A stretch of 7,200 nucleotides of DNA from an uncultured Lacticaseibacillus sp. (GTDB lineage: Bacteria; Bacillota; Bacilli; Lactobacillales; Lactobacillaceae): the NCBI GenBank assembly GCA_934293835.1, contig CAKQZO010000077.1:1-7200 (forward strand), read 5' to 3'. The position numbers were made by a program, and so were the translations under genes. Below, in pieces: positions 1 through 7,200 of the stretch. Numbering within the stretch: position 1 is the first letter of the stretch; each line of letters starts with the position of its first letter. The notes beneath the pieces were generated by a model. That model was given only the letters and a program-made list of their open reading frames with translations. It was not told where the DNA came from and searched no databases.

Positions 1-100
1 CCTAAGCAGACGCTGGGTCCGAACTTTGGACCTAGTGTGGTGCTTCTATCTGCTCAGTACCGGCCTTTTGGAACGTCACATTTGGAATATTCGGGTACAC
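1..100. other. Left-edge stretch with no recognised gene
   Basis: No gene is recognised here. Directly visible are a small inverted repeat (GGTCC at 16-20 and GGACC at 28-32, seven-base loop) and three copies of TTTGGA (25-30, 67-72, 81-86). A plus-strand frame is open from base 1 to a TGA at 112-114 (37 codons), too short to claim as the end of a convergent gene. It lies beyond the potD terminator, so it may be an intergenic spacer or the edge of a neighbouring gene outside the window. Confidence 0.4.
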
Positions 101-134
101 AAAAGGAGCTGTGACTTTTTTGACACAGCCCCTT
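101..134 (-). terminator. Intrinsic terminator after potD
   Basis: On the minus strand an 11-bp stem pairs bases 134-124 with 113-103, with one G-U wobble. The loop is about 10 nt and contains a run of six A. The stem is followed by a short U-run (four T, 104-101, partly in the stem). It begins 5 nt after the potD stop codon, as expected for the end of the pot operon. The U-tract is short, so termination may be partial. Confidence 0.72.
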
Positions 135-139
135 ATTGC

Positions 140-1213
140 TTATTTGCGGTACATCTTGAATTCCAGGAACAGATCATTGTACAGGCCAACGACTTTAGGA
201 TCGAGATCCTTGTACACTTCGGAGCGCTTAATGACCGCTTCGCTAGGATAAAACTGCTTGTCGGTCCGCACAGCTTTGGGCAGCTGCCTCAAGGCCGCAG
301 CGTTAGGGGTGGAATAGCCAACGTATTCCGCATTTTGGGCCGCGTTCTTAGGCTCGTTGATGAAATTCAAAAAGGCGTAGATTGCCTTGAAATGCTTGGC
401 GGTCTTCGGAATCACGATGTTATCAAACCACAGGTTAGAGCCTTCCGATGGCACCACATAATGCAGGTGTGCGTTCTCGGCCATCATGTCGGCGGCCTCG
501 CCTGACCAGTCAACGGCAATCGCCGCTTCGTTGTCGGCCATATACATCTTGATCTCATCGGCGACCACCGCCTTGACGTTCGGTGCAAGCTCATCGAGCT
601 TACCCTTAGCCGCTTGTAGCGTCGGCGCATCGGTCGTGTTCATCGACTTGCCTAACGACACCAGCGAGAAGCCGAGGATATCCCGAGCCGAATCAACCAG
701 CATGATGTTGTCTTTGTATTGCGGCCGCCAGAGATCATCCCAGTGCTGAATCGCGCCAGGGCGGACGAATTTGTCGTTGTAGACGATGCCCAGCGTGCCC
801 CAGAAATATGGCAGCGAATACTTGTTGCCCGGATCGAAGCTGCGGTTCATGACGTCTGGGTTCATGTTGTCGAGGCCGTGGAGCTTGGTTTTGTCCAGCG
901 GCAGCAGCATGTGCGCCTTCTTCATTTTCTCGATCATGTATTCGGAAGGCACCGTCAAGTCGTAGTCGGTACCGCCTTGCTTGATCTTGGTGAACATCGC
1001 CTCGTTGGAGTCGAAGGTTTCGTAATTCACGTGGTAGCCGGTTTCCTTCTCGAACTTCGTGATCAGCGCCGGGTCGATATAATCGCCCCAATTGTACAGG
1101 TTCAAGGTGTTGTCACCGGTGGCGCCTTGGGATTTCTGCAGATGCATTGACCACATCGCAAGCCCCAAGACGACCGCGAGAATGGCGACGGCGAGGCTAA
1201 TGAGCTTCTTCAT
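140..1213 (-). CDS. potD: Spermidine/putrescine ABC transporter substrate-binding protein PotD
   Basis: This is the extracellular polyamine-binding component of the PotABCD importer, 357 residues. A basic N-terminus (MKK) and a hydrophobic segment at about residues 4-22 form a signal or membrane anchor. No cysteine occurs in the first 30 residues, so there is no lipobox; the protein is probably held by an uncleaved N-terminal helix or released by signal peptidase I. The mature part is a type II periplasmic-binding-protein fold. Recognisable polyamine-pocket residues, compared from memory with E. coli PotD, are W42 and Y45 (NWGDY), Y92, D178, W236 (VDWSGEAADM), W262 and D264 (LWFDN), and Y300 (GYSTPN). 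The reading frame stays open upstream to 1363, but ATG at 1211-1213 is chosen: AGAAGGAGG (1223-1231) lies 9 nt before it, the signal segment starts there, and upstream codons would translate potC sequence out of frame. It overlaps potC by 17 bp and is the last gene of the operon. Confidence 0.95.
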   Translation of the reverse strand: MKKLISLAVAILAVVLGLAMWSMHLQKSQGATGDNTLNLYNWGDYIDPALITKFEKETGYHVNYETFDSNEAMFTKIKQGGTDYDLTVPSEYMIEKMKKAHMLLPLDKTKLHGLDNMNPDVMNRSFDPGNKYSLPYFWGTLGIVYNDKFVRPGAIQHWDDLWRPQYKDNIMLVDSARDILGFSLVSLGKSMNTTDAPTLQAAKGKLDELAPNVKAVVADEIKMYMADNEAAIAVDWSGEAADMMAENAHLHYVVPSEGSNLWFDNIVIPKTAKHFKAIYAFLNFINEPKNAAQNAEYVGYSTPNAAALRQLPKAVRTDKQFYPSEAVIKRSEVYKDLDPKVVGLYNDLFLEFKMYRK

Positions 1214-2027
1214 TGAGCTGCGCCTCCTTCTTGGCTTTGTGCACGGCTTGGCGGCGGGCAGAACCTTGTTGAATGAAGTAATACCCGACCACCAACAACA
1301 AGGCGAACAAAAACATGACGCCAGACAGGGCGTTGATTTCCAGACTAATCCCTTGACGCGCACGCGCGTAAATCTCGACGGCCAAGGTGGAAAAGCCGTT
1401 GCCGGTGACGAAGAACGTCACCGCGAAATCGTCGAGCGAATACGTGAACGCCATGAAAAACCCGGAGAAAATGCCTGGTGCGATGAACGGCATGATGACG
1501 CGACTCAAGACCTGCGCATTGGTGCTACCGAGATCACGAGCGGCGTCCAGCATCGACTGGCGCATCTCCTGAAGCTTTGGCAACACCATCAACACCACGA
1601 TCGGAATCGAAAAGGCGATGTGGCTGAGCAAGACCGAACCGAAGCCCAGCGGTAGCTTCAGCGCCGTGAAGAAGATCAAGAAGCTGGCCCCGATGATGAC
1701 ATCCGGGCTGACCATCAAAATGTTGTTCAGGCTCAACACCGTGTTTTTGACCAACGGTTTGGTCGTACGGTGGATCCACAGCGCCCCAAGCGTCCCGATC
1801 ACCGTCGCCAACAAACTGGCTAACAGCGCCAACAACAGCGTATCGATGACGATCTGGATCATGCGCGTATCGGCGAACAACTCGGCGTAATGCGCCCAGG
1901 TGAAGCCGTGATAATGATTCATCGCATCCCCTTCGGAAAAGGAGTACATGATCAAATACCCGATCGGCACGTACAACACGATGAACACGAGCACGAGATA
2001 TAGGTTAGACCACTTGAATTTTTTCAT
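1197..2027 (-). CDS. potC: Spermidine/putrescine ABC transporter permease PotC
   Basis: This is one of the two integral membrane subunits of the polyamine importer, 276 residues, the usual length for PotC. About six transmembrane helices can be seen, the first at residues 8-30. The cytoplasmic EAA loop that docks onto the ATPase is at about 160-182 (DAARDLGSTNAQVLSRVIMP), with the conserved glycine at 167. The segment SLDDFAVTFFVTG (197-209) is typical of PotC-type permeases. The C-terminus is short and charged. The ATG overlaps the potB stop as ATGA (2024-2027), implying translational coupling. The Shine-Dalgarno sequence is poor: only a G-run at 2036-2040, 8 nt upstream, consistent with reliance on ribosomes finishing potB. 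The 3' end overlaps potD by 17 bp. Confidence 0.95.
   Translation of the reverse strand: MKKFKWSNLYLVLVFIVLYVPIGYLIMYSFSEGDAMNHYHGFTWAHYAELFADTRMIQIVIDTLLLALLASLLATVIGTLGALWIHRTTKPLVKNTVLSLNNILMVSPDVIIGASFLIFFTALKLPLGFGSVLLSHIAFSIPIVVLMVLPKLQEMRQSMLDAARDLGSTNAQVLSRVIMPFIAPGIFSGFFMAFTYSLDDFAVTFFVTGNGFSTLAVEIYARARQGISLEINALSGVMFLFALLLVVGYYFIQQGSARRQAVHKAKKEAQLNEEAH
1211..1231 (-). promoter_or_regulatory. potD start and ribosome binding site
   Basis: AGAAGGAGG (1223-1231) ends 9 nt before the ATG at 1211-1213, all within the end of potC. This is a much stronger site than the one before potC, as would suit a binding protein needed in excess over the permeases. It decides the potD start over upstream in-frame codons. 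Confidence 0.78.
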
Positions 2028-2842
2028 GCGCGCCGCCCCCGTTTCTTCTTGCGCTCGCCAGTCAAGAACATGATGATGAACATCGCGACGATCAAGACGA
2101 CGCCGATCGTCGAGCCCATTCCCCAGTTCATTGTCACCAAGAAGTGCTCTTCAATCGCCGTCCCCAGCGTGATGACCCGATTCCCCCCGATCAGGCGCGT
2201 CAGCATGAATAAGCTGAGGCTGGGGATGAATACCGCCTGCACCCCGGCTTTGACCCCGGAAATCGTCAGCGGCCAGATCACCTTCGTGAACGTCTGCCAC
2301 CCCCGCGCCCCTAAGTCCTTGGAGGCGTTGACGAACGACGGGTTGAGCTCTTCGATCGCGTTGAAAATCGGCAGGATCATGAATGGAATCTCGATATAAC
2401 TTGCGACGAAAATGAAGGCCGCATCCGTGAACAAAAACTGCTGCGGGCCGATGCCGATCACCCGCAAGAATGTGTTGATACCGCCGTTTTGCGAGAAGAT
2501 GCCGATGAAGGCGTAGGCCTTCAACAACAAGTTGATCCAGGTCGGCAAGATGATCAACAACAGCCACAACTGCTTGTGCTTGGTGTAATGCAGCAAGTAT
2601 GCGGTCGGATAGGCGATCAACAGCGTAACCACCGTGATGACAAGCGCATACCACACTGAGTTGAACGTCATCAAGATATACGTGCCAGAGCTGAAATAAC
2701 TTTGGTAATTCGCCAGCGTGAAGTGGTGATTGATGTCAAAGAAGCTTTGGTACACGATCAACACCACCGGCGCGATCACGAACAGCGCCAGCCACAGCAT
2801 GTACGGCACGAAAAAGGCGACATTGGTCGTTGATTTCTTCAC
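2024..2842 (-). CDS. potB: Spermidine/putrescine ABC transporter permease PotB
   Basis: This is the second membrane subunit, which pairs with PotC to form the polyamine channel; 272 residues from the chosen start. About six hydrophobic helices are visible (roughly 9-31, 64-85, 92-115, 139-161, 198-218, 244-262). The EAA loop lies at 171-195 ([20 protein letters not shown]) and is the expected contact with PotA. The C-terminus is strongly basic (KKKRGRRA). The start chosen is GTG at 2840-2842, which overlaps the potA TGA stop as GTGA and has GGAGG (2853-2857) 10 nt upstream. The frame is open to an ATG at 2995, but those 51 extra codons lie inside potA and give an arginine-rich, non-membrane stretch unlike any PotB. 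It ends in a 4-bp overlap with potC. Confidence 0.94.
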   Translation of the reverse strand: MKKSTTNVAFFVPYMLWLALFVIAPVVLIVYQSFFDINHHFTLANYQSYFSSGTYILMTFNSVWYALVITVVTLLIAYPTAYLLHYTKHKQLWLLLIILPTWINLLLKAYAFIGIFSQNGGINTFLRVIGIGPQQFLFTDAAFIFVASYIEIPFMILPIFNAIEELNPSFVNASKDLGARGWQTFTKVIWPLTISGVKAGVQAVFIPSLSLFMLTRLIGGNRVITLGTAIEEHFLVTMNWGMGSTIGVVLIVAMFIIMFLTGERKKKRGRRA

Positions 2843-3942
2843 GATTCGTCGTCCTCCGTTCCTTCGTAAGCCTCCAGTCGCGCGTCGAAGTCTTCTTCCG
2901 ATTCGTTCAAGCGCATGACGTGAATGTCTTCGGCATCGAAGGTCAGCCCCACGGTGTCCCCATCGACGGCGGGATTCGTCGAGTGAATCAACCACTCGTT
3001 TTGCAAGCGGTCATAAGCGACGATCTCATAATAATCCCCGCGGAAAAGTTGTGTGTCGACGGTCACTTGCACTTTGCCGGCGTTCGGCGCGGTGATGTCA
3101 AGGTCTTCAGGCCGCAACACGACCTCCACGGATTCGTTCGGACGCATGCCGGCATCGGCGCATTCGAACTGCTTGCCGTTGAATTCCACCAAAAAATCGG
3201 CGATCATGTGGCCGGCAACGATGTTCGACTCGCCGATGAAGTCCGCGACAAAATGGTTGATCGGCTCGTCATAGATATCGACCGGCGTGCCGGATTGTTG
3301 CACCTCACCATCGTTCATGACGAAGATCTCATCGGACAACGCCAGCGCCTCTTCTTGGTCATGGGTGACAAACAAGAACGTGATGCCCAGCCGCTGCTGT
3401 AATTCCCGCAGCTCGTATTGCATGTCTTTGCGCAACTTGGCATCAAGCGCCGACAGCGGTTCGTCGAGCAGCAACACCGCAGGCTCGAGCACGATCGCCC
3501 GCGCGATCGCAACGCGCTGCTGTTGCCCCCCAGACAATTCTGAGATCTCCCGGTCGCCGTAGCCCGCCAACCGCACCATTTTCAATGCGGCTTCGACGCG
3601 CGTTGTGACCTCTTTTTTCGGTGTCTTGCGAATCCGCAGGCCATACGCGACGTTCTCAAACACGTTCAGATGCGGGAACAAGGCGTAATCTTGGAACACC
3701 GTGTTGACCGGACGCTCGTTGGCCGGCATCTCGTTGATGCGCTTGCCGTCGAACAACACCGCGCCTTCGCTAACGTCTAAGAAACCGGCGATCGCGCGCA
3801 GGATGGTCGTCTTGCCCGAGCCGCTCGGGCCTAGCAGCGTATAGAACTTGCCTTCTTCGATTTCGATGTTGATGTCTTTGAGCACCACCGTGTCTCCGTA
3901 GTGCTTGCTCACATGTTGCAGTTCGATAATTGTCTTGCTCAA
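2839..3942 (-). CDS. potA: Spermidine/putrescine ABC transporter ATP-binding protein PotA
   Basis: This is the ATPase that powers polyamine uptake from the inner face of the membrane, 367 residues. The ABC domain is complete: Walker [10 protein letters not shown] (38-46), Q-loop Q84, signature LSGGQQ (136-141), Walker B VLLLDEP (156-162), D-loop SALD (164-167) and switch H194. A C-terminal regulatory TOBE-like domain occupies about 275-345. The last 20 or so residues are very acidic (ending GTEDDES). The start is a TTG at 3940-3942. A good G-rich Shine-Dalgarno (AGGGGGA, 3949-3955) lies 7 nt upstream, and no ATG or GTG is available in frame before the upstream stop region. It follows the regulator gene by 22 bp and overlaps potB by 4 bp, so it is an internal operon gene. 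Confidence 0.96.
   Translation of the reverse strand: MSKTIIELQHVSKHYGDTVVLKDINIEIEEGKFYTLLGPSGSGKTTILRAIAGFLDVSEGAVLFDGKRINEMPANERPVNTVFQDYALFPHLNVFENVAYGLRIRKTPKKEVTTRVEAALKMVRLAGYGDREISELSGGQQQRVAIARAIVLEPAVLLLDEPLSALDAKLRKDMQYELRELQQRLGITFLFVTHDQEEALALSDEIFVMNDGEVQQSGTPVDIYDEPINHFVADFIGESNIVAGHMIADFLVEFNGKQFECADAGMRPNESVEVVLRPEDLDITAPNAGKVQVTVDTQLFRGDYYEIVAYDRLQNEWLIHSTNPAVDGDTVGLTFDAEDIHVMRLNESEEDFDARLEAYEGTEDDES
2840..2857 (-). promoter_or_regulatory. potB GTG start and ribosome binding site
   Basis: GGAGG (2853-2857) precedes the GTG at 2840-2842 by 10 nt on the minus strand. The GTG shares bases with the potA TGA stop (GTGA, 2839-2842). This decides the potB start over the ATG at 2995. 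Confidence 0.75.
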
Positions 3943-3948
3943 TCCATT

Positions 3949-3955
3949 TCCCCCT
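3949..3955 (-). promoter_or_regulatory. Ribosome binding site that fixes the potA TTG start
   Basis: AGGGGGA on the minus strand ends 7 nt before the TTG at 3942. An ATG at 3945-3947 sits only 2 nt from this site and runs out of frame into ATG-GAT-TGA, so it cannot be the potA start. This supports initiation at TTG. Confidence 0.7.
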
Positions 3956-3964
3956 AAAGCCTCA

Positions 3965-4504
3965 CTACAAGTATGATGCCGTTGCGACCAATAAGACCTC
4001 CGCGACGCGGTTCGCCGCGTTGATCAGCTTGTGTGGCTTGGTCGCATGAAAATAAATCGTTTCTCCTTTTTTGGCCGTGTAAGTCGCCTCGCCTAACAAG
4101 AGCTGCACGCGCCCGCGAATGACATACACGAACGTCTCGGCGGGACTGGGATCGAACGCCTTGAACTCCCCTTGCGCGGCAAATTCGATGCGCACCGGCT
4201 CCATCTCGTTTTCGTTCGATTCAGGCACCAACCACCGCAGATGATACCCCCGCACCTCATCGCTGTATGCGACTTGGTCGGCTTGGGTGTACACAAGCTG
4301 TTGGTTGGGCGTCTCGCTGAAGAACTGTGCAGGCGTCTGGCCGAGCACGTTCAACAAATCGAAGAACGTCTCCATCGACGGTGAGCTCTGATTGTGTTCA
4401 AGCTGCGATATATAGCCTTTCGTCAGGTCCGTGCGCTCGCCTAATTCCTCTTGCGTCAGATTCTTCTGCACCCGCAGATCGTGAATTTTCCTGCCAATGT
4501 CCAT
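3965..4504 (-). CDS. XRE-family HTH regulator with C-terminal cupin domain
   Basis: This is a predicted DNA-binding transcription factor of 179 residues. Residues 5-63 form an XRE-type helix-turn-helix ([20 protein letters not shown] covers the two key helices). Residues about 105-177 form a small cupin beta-barrel ([17 protein letters not shown], then [18 protein letters not shown]). The first cupin motif lacks the usual HxH pair. H153 and H158 remain in the second, so metal binding is uncertain and the barrel may instead bind a small ligand. The architecture matches PuuR/SutR-like regulators. The ATG at 4502-4504 has AGGAGGT (4510-4516) 5 nt upstream. It is the first gene after the promoter, 22 bp before potA, which strongly suggests control of the pot operon and autoregulation. 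Polyamine as the signal is an inference from context; activator or repressor role is not visible. Confidence 0.93.
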   Translation of the reverse strand: MDIGRKIHDLRVQKNLTQEELGERTDLTKGYISQLEHNQSSPSMETFFDLLNVLGQTPAQFFSETPNQQLVYTQADQVAYSDEVRGYHLRWLVPESNENEMEPVRIEFAAQGEFKAFDPSPAETFVYVIRGRVQLLLGEATYTAKKGETIYFHATKPHKLINAANRVAEVLLVATASYL

Positions 4505-4524
4505 ACGCCACCTCCTCAGTTTGC

Positions 4525-4546
4525 TTAAACTAAACTACAAGTTTAA
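4525..4546 (-). repeat. AT-rich inverted repeat in the regulator leader
   Basis: TTAAAC (4525-4530) and GTTTAA (4541-4546) are exact inverted arms 10 bp apart. A nested closer pair, TAAAC (4531-4535) and GTTTA (4541-4545), is separated by 5 bp. It lies between the predicted transcription start and the ribosome binding site of the regulator gene. It could be an operator for the XRE protein or a weak leader hairpin. Low sequence complexity makes chance a real alternative. Confidence 0.4.
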
Positions 4547-4558
4547 TACCAGAGACTA

Positions 4559-4586
4559 ATTATAGCGGCTGTCATGACAATTACAA
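4559..4586 (-). promoter_or_regulatory. Sigma-A promoter of the regulator-potABCD operon
   Basis: On the minus strand a perfect -10 box TATAAT (4559-4564) is preceded by TTGTAA (4581-4586) with a 16-bp spacer. Transcription would begin near 4552, giving a leader of roughly 48 nt before the regulator ATG. The surrounding sequence is clearly more AT-rich than the genes. A terminator for the upstream unit lies just before it, so this is the likely sole promoter for the regulator and potABCD. Confidence 0.8.
4570..4579. promoter_or_regulatory. Perfect palindrome inside the promoter spacer, candidate operator
   Basis: TGTCATGACA is a perfect 10-bp palindrome lying entirely between the -35 and -10 boxes. 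A protein bound here would block RNA polymerase. The XRE regulator encoded immediately downstream is the obvious candidate. One half, extended to ATGACAGCC on the minus strand (4567-4575), recurs in inverted orientation at 4629-4637. Confidence 0.5.
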
Positions 4587-4649
4587 GCACTATCCACTAA
4601 AAAAGTATGGCAAACTGATGATACGCCGATGACAGCCTGCGCCGCATCC

Positions 4650-4698
4650 AAAAAAAGCGCCTCACTGGCTCCGTACTCGGGAGCGCAGCGAGGCGCTT
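4650..4698 (-). terminator. Strong intrinsic terminator of the murB-antiporter unit
   Basis: On the minus strand a long stem pairs 4698-4680 with 4672-4655. It has one G-U wobble, one bulged C and a 7-nt loop (4673-4679). It is followed directly by seven T (4656-4650, the first partly in the stem). The stem is GC-rich (GCGCCTC...GAGGCGC) and starts 7 nt after the antiporter stop codon. There is no T-tract on the other side, so it works only in the minus direction. It separates this unit from the pot operon promoter. Confidence 0.93.
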
Positions 4699-4705
4699 GG
4701 TTCAC

Positions 4706-6790
4706 TCAAACGGGTTCTTCTGAGGTGAGGGCCGCGGCGTTTTCGGTATTGTTGACGCCTTGGCTGAGGCGGGCGGCGAGGCTAGAATCGACATAGCCTT
4801 GCTCGTGAAGATCGTGAATCGCGGCGCGTTCAGCGGCCAACGCGACGGACCGCAGGCGCTGAATCTCGGCTTCGTATTGCGTCGACTTGTGGCCCGCCAG
4901 CGCCTTGACGCTGGCGATGCGGTTGCGATACTGAATGATCAGCGCGTAAATTGCCTGCCGGTTGTAGTGATGCTGTCGCTGTTCGGGCTGCTTTAAGTAC
5001 GCCGACAACCGCTTGAGGCCACCTTTGGCCAATTCTTTCTCCGCCGCGAGCTTGGCTTGCACGGCACTGTTACTCATGTGCCAACCGCTGAGGCGCATCC
5101 CATTATGCAGAAGCGACAACCGCAAGCGTGCCAGATGAATGCCGAGCGTCGGCTTGCCGTGATGAGCGAACATTGTGTCGATATCGGCGACCCGCTGATT
5201 CAGCCGCTTGGCAAACTTCGCGTACAGTTGCGGCGATAAGTCCGGCTTCAACTCAGCCAGCTTGTCCAGCTCACCCATCAGCCCAATGCGGCGCAGAGTC
5301 AACTCGTCTTGGACAAGCGGCGGAATATCTTCTTCGGAATCATCGGCGGCCAGATCGAGCTTGCGGATCAGGCCTTGATACTCACCGATCAGATCCAGGG
5401 CCGGCTTTTGGTTGGCCTCACGCCGCTCAGATTCCAAGCGCCGCACTGCCATCTGGTACAAGAAGCGCTGGGCCTGCGCCGGAGTCAGCTGTCGCGGCGC
5501 TTCGGTCGGCACCTCTTCTTCGGTATCGACAGACACCGTCGATCCCCGCAACGTCAGCGGCGTCCGCGACTTTGTGAATAATGGCAGGCACACCACCGCG
5601 ACGATCAGGCTCAACACGACAAACCCCGCCGCGATAAACAGCATTAGGTGCCGCTCGGGGAACGCCGACCCATCGGCCAACGTCAACGGCACGGCTAAGA
5701 CCCCGACGACGGTGATCGCCCCGCGTACGCCGGACAATCCCGACAATAAGGCCGTCTTGAAGCCCGCCTGCGGCATGTGGCCGAACGTCTGATAGCCCCA
5801 CACCCAAGCGACGCGCAACGCTAAGACGACGAGATACACCAAGACAACATCGAGCAATGCCTGAAACGTGTTCACCTCTCGCGACACGATGGTGGTGTGC
5901 ATCGCGACGGGCAATTCGATGCCTAAGATCAAGAAAATGATTCCGTTGAGCACATACACCACGATATCCCAGGTCCGTTCCGAGACGATGCGCAACTCTG
6001 GCAAGGCCTGAATGTAGTGGTTACCGCGGGCGTTGTTCAACAGCCCGGCCACAACCACCGCGATGACTCCTGAGGCGTGAATCCATTCGTCGACGACTAG
6101 ATAAATCAACAGCGGCGTGACCAGCTGCATCACGGTGTGCAAAATCACATCGTTGATCCCTTGTTGCAACAGCCACATCCGCATCAGATTGATCGCCAGC
6201 ATCAACACCGCGCCGGCTAGCGCGCCGACGATCGCGATGAAGAAGAAGTCGCCGATCGCCTTGCTGACGATGAAGCTACCGGTCACCGTCGCGGCGATCC
6301 CATATTTGAAGCCGATCAGCCCGCTGGCATCGTTGATCAACGACTCCCCAGAAACCAGGTGTAAGATTCCGTGAGGTAGGTGAACTCGCTGGGCGATGCT
6401 TTGCACCGCGATCGGGTCGGTGGGACTCAAGATTGCGGCCAAGGCCAACGCTGCAGGCAACGGTAGCGCCGGAATCAGCCAGTGAATGAAGAAACCGCCC
6501 ACCAGCGTCGTGACGAATACCAAGAAGATCGCGTTGCCGATGATCGGCCCACGCAGCGCCCACAGTTCTTTTTTGGGAAAATGGCGCCCGTCGTTAAACA
6601 ACAAAGGCGCGATGAATAACAGCATGAACCAGTCTGTCGCCATGTTGATCTGGACTTTAAAGACCAAAGCCACCACCAATCCGATCGCCGCTTGAATCAA
6701 CGAAACTGGTACGGCGACGATGTAGTGGCTGATGATATTGCTGGCAATCAGAAGCGTCAACAACAGCAAGATGGCTTCCAGTAGGTGCAT
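4706..6790 (-). CDS. CPA1-family Na+/H+ antiporter with long cytoplasmic tail
   Basis: This is a predicted monovalent cation/proton exchanger of the plasma membrane, 694 residues, involved in sodium and pH homeostasis. Residues 1 to about 405 are a chain of hydrophobic helices, about 12. Family motifs are clear: SPTDPIAVQ (122-130) with the TDP of the unwound helix, GESLINDASG (148-157) with the Asn-Asp pair 153-154 typical of electroneutral CPA1 exchangers, and SGVRGAITV (353-361) with the conserved arginine 356. Residues about 410-694 form a hydrophilic, mostly helical tail rich in charged residues, probably regulatory or dimerising. The ATG at 6788-6790 has GGGGAGGA (6796-6803) 5 nt upstream and begins 1 bp after the murB stop, so the two genes are very likely co-transcribed. 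NhaP-like is the nearest name; whether Na+, K+ or Li+ is carried cannot be read from sequence. Confidence 0.93.
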   Translation of the reverse strand: MHLLEAILLLLTLLIASNIISHYIVAVPVSLIQAAIGLVVALVFKVQINMATDWFMLLFIAPLLFNDGRHFPKKELWALRGPIIGNAIFLVFVTTLVGGFFIHWLIPALPLPAALALAAILSPTDPIAVQSIAQRVHLPHGILHLVSGESLINDASGLIGFKYGIAATVTGSFIVSKAIGDFFFIAIVGALAGAVLMLAINLMRMWLLQQGINDVILHTVMQLVTPLLIYLVVDEWIHASGVIAVVVAGLLNNARGNHYIQALPELRIVSERTWDIVVYVLNGIIFLILGIELPVAMHTTIVSREVNTFQALLDVVLVYLVVLALRVAWVWGYQTFGHMPQAGFKTALLSGLSGVRGAITVVGVLAVPLTLADGSAFPERHLMLFIAAGFVVLSLIVAVVCLPLFTKSRTPLTLRGSTVSVDTEEEVPTEAPRQLTPAQAQRFLYQMAVRRLESERREANQKPALDLIGEYQGLIRKLDLAADDSEEDIPPLVQDELTLRRIGLMGELDKLAELKPDLSPQLYAKFAKRLNQRVADIDTMFAHHGKPTLGIHLARLRLSLLHNGMRLSGWHMSNSAVQAKLAAEKELAKGGLKRLSAYLKQPEQRQHHYNRQAIYALIIQYRNRIASVKALAGHKSTQYEAEIQRLRSVALAAERAAIHDLHEQGYVDSSLAARLSQGVNNTENAAALTSEEPV

Positions 6791-6791
6791 G

Positions 6792-7200
6792 CTAGTCCTC
6801 CCCTATAATGCGGACTTCGGGTTCCAGATGGATATCGAATTTCTCGGCGACGACGCGTTGTACCAGGTGAATCACGGCTAGATAGTCACTTGCCGTGGCT
6901 CCGCCGCGGTTGACGATGAAGCCGGCGTGCTTTTCTGAAATCTGCGCCCCGCCGATCTGATGGCCTTGCAAGCCGGCCTTTTGAATCAACGGGCCGACGT
7001 AATGGCCGACCGGACGCTTGAACACCGACCCACAAGACGGGTACTCTAGCGGTTGCTTCGCCGCGCGCCTGGCGTTGAGCTCATCCATCTGCGCCCGAAT
7101 CACCGGCTTATCACCTGGGTGCAACGCAAACGTCGCGGCGACCACCACATCGCCGGTCGTTTGCACCAGCGAGTGGCGGTAGCGCATGTCTAACTCAGCG
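6792..7200 (-). CDS. murB: UDP-N-acetylenolpyruvoylglucosamine reductase MurB (3' part)
   Basis: This is the C-terminal part (135 codons) of the flavoenzyme that reduces UDP-GlcNAc-enolpyruvate to UDP-MurNAc in the cytoplasm, the second committed step of peptidoglycan synthesis. The frame is open through the right edge. About 165 N-terminal residues of a normal protein of about 300, including the FAD-binding domain, lie outside the window. Visible are [12 protein letters not shown], whose serine (codon 7026-7028) is the catalytic proton donor of the family, then [24 protein letters not shown], and the terminal [10 protein letters not shown], whose EVRIIG glutamate is the other conserved active-site acid. 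The internal ATG at 7185-7187 is not the start. It ends with TAG at 6792-6794, one base before the antiporter gene. Confidence 0.96.
   Translation of the reverse strand, partial: AELDMRYRHSLVQTTGDVVVAATFALHPGDKPVIRAQMDELNARRAAKQPLEYPSCGSVFKRPVGHYVGPLIQKAGLQGHQIGGAQISEKHAGFIVNRGGATASDYLAVIHLVQRVVAEKFDIHLEPEVRIIGED

Larger units (their letters stand above)
4505..4649. other. Intergenic regulatory region between the two transcription units
   Basis: The region is bounded by the antiporter terminator and the regulator start codon, and no gene is seen in it. It contains the promoter, the spacer palindrome, the leader inverted repeat and the regulator ribosome binding site. It also holds an 8-bp inverted pair (GCAAACTG on the minus strand at 4517-4524 and CAGTTTGC at 4610-4617) flanking the promoter, and a direct repeat CTTGTARTT (minus strand, 4579-4587 and 4533-4541). 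Confidence 0.6.

Overview
The window looks like a chromosomal stretch from a Gram-positive Firmicute, most probably a member of the Lactobacillaceae with a fairly high G+C content. The reasons are strong AGGAGG-type ribosome binding sites, a MurB and PotABCD of lactic-acid-bacterial character, and the known habit of lactobacilli to place murB beside potABCD (recalled family knowledge, not tested here). The genus cannot be fixed from the sequence alone. Every supported gene is on the minus strand, so transcription runs from high to low coordinates.

Transcript 1 enters at the right edge. It holds the 3' part of murB (UDP-N-acetylenolpyruvoylglucosamine reductase, cell-wall precursor synthesis) and, one base after it, a 694-residue CPA1-type Na+/H+ antiporter with a long cytoplasmic tail. 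A strong intrinsic terminator (4650-4698) closes this unit.

An AT-rich intergenic region (4505-4649) carries a convincing sigma-A promoter, TTGTAA-16-TATAAT. A perfect 10-bp palindrome sits inside its spacer, and further repeated half-sites lie nearby. This is the most interesting regulatory stretch in the window.

Transcript 2 starts here: an XRE-family HTH regulator with a C-terminal cupin domain, then potA (ATPase), potB and potC (permeases) and potD (substrate-binding protein). Together these encode a spermidine/putrescine ABC importer. The regulator is separated from potA by 22 bp. potA/potB and potB/potC overlap by 4 bp, and potC/potD by 17 bp. A hairpin terminator lies 5 nt after the potD stop. 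The arrangement suggests that the regulator controls its own operon in response to polyamines or a related signal.

The left 100 bp hold no recognised gene. No RNA genes, CRISPR arrays, insertion sequences or phage genes were seen. I did not find a clearly novel system. The points worth checking are the promoter/operator architecture, the antiporter inserted between murB and the pot genes, and a PotD without a lipobox cysteine.
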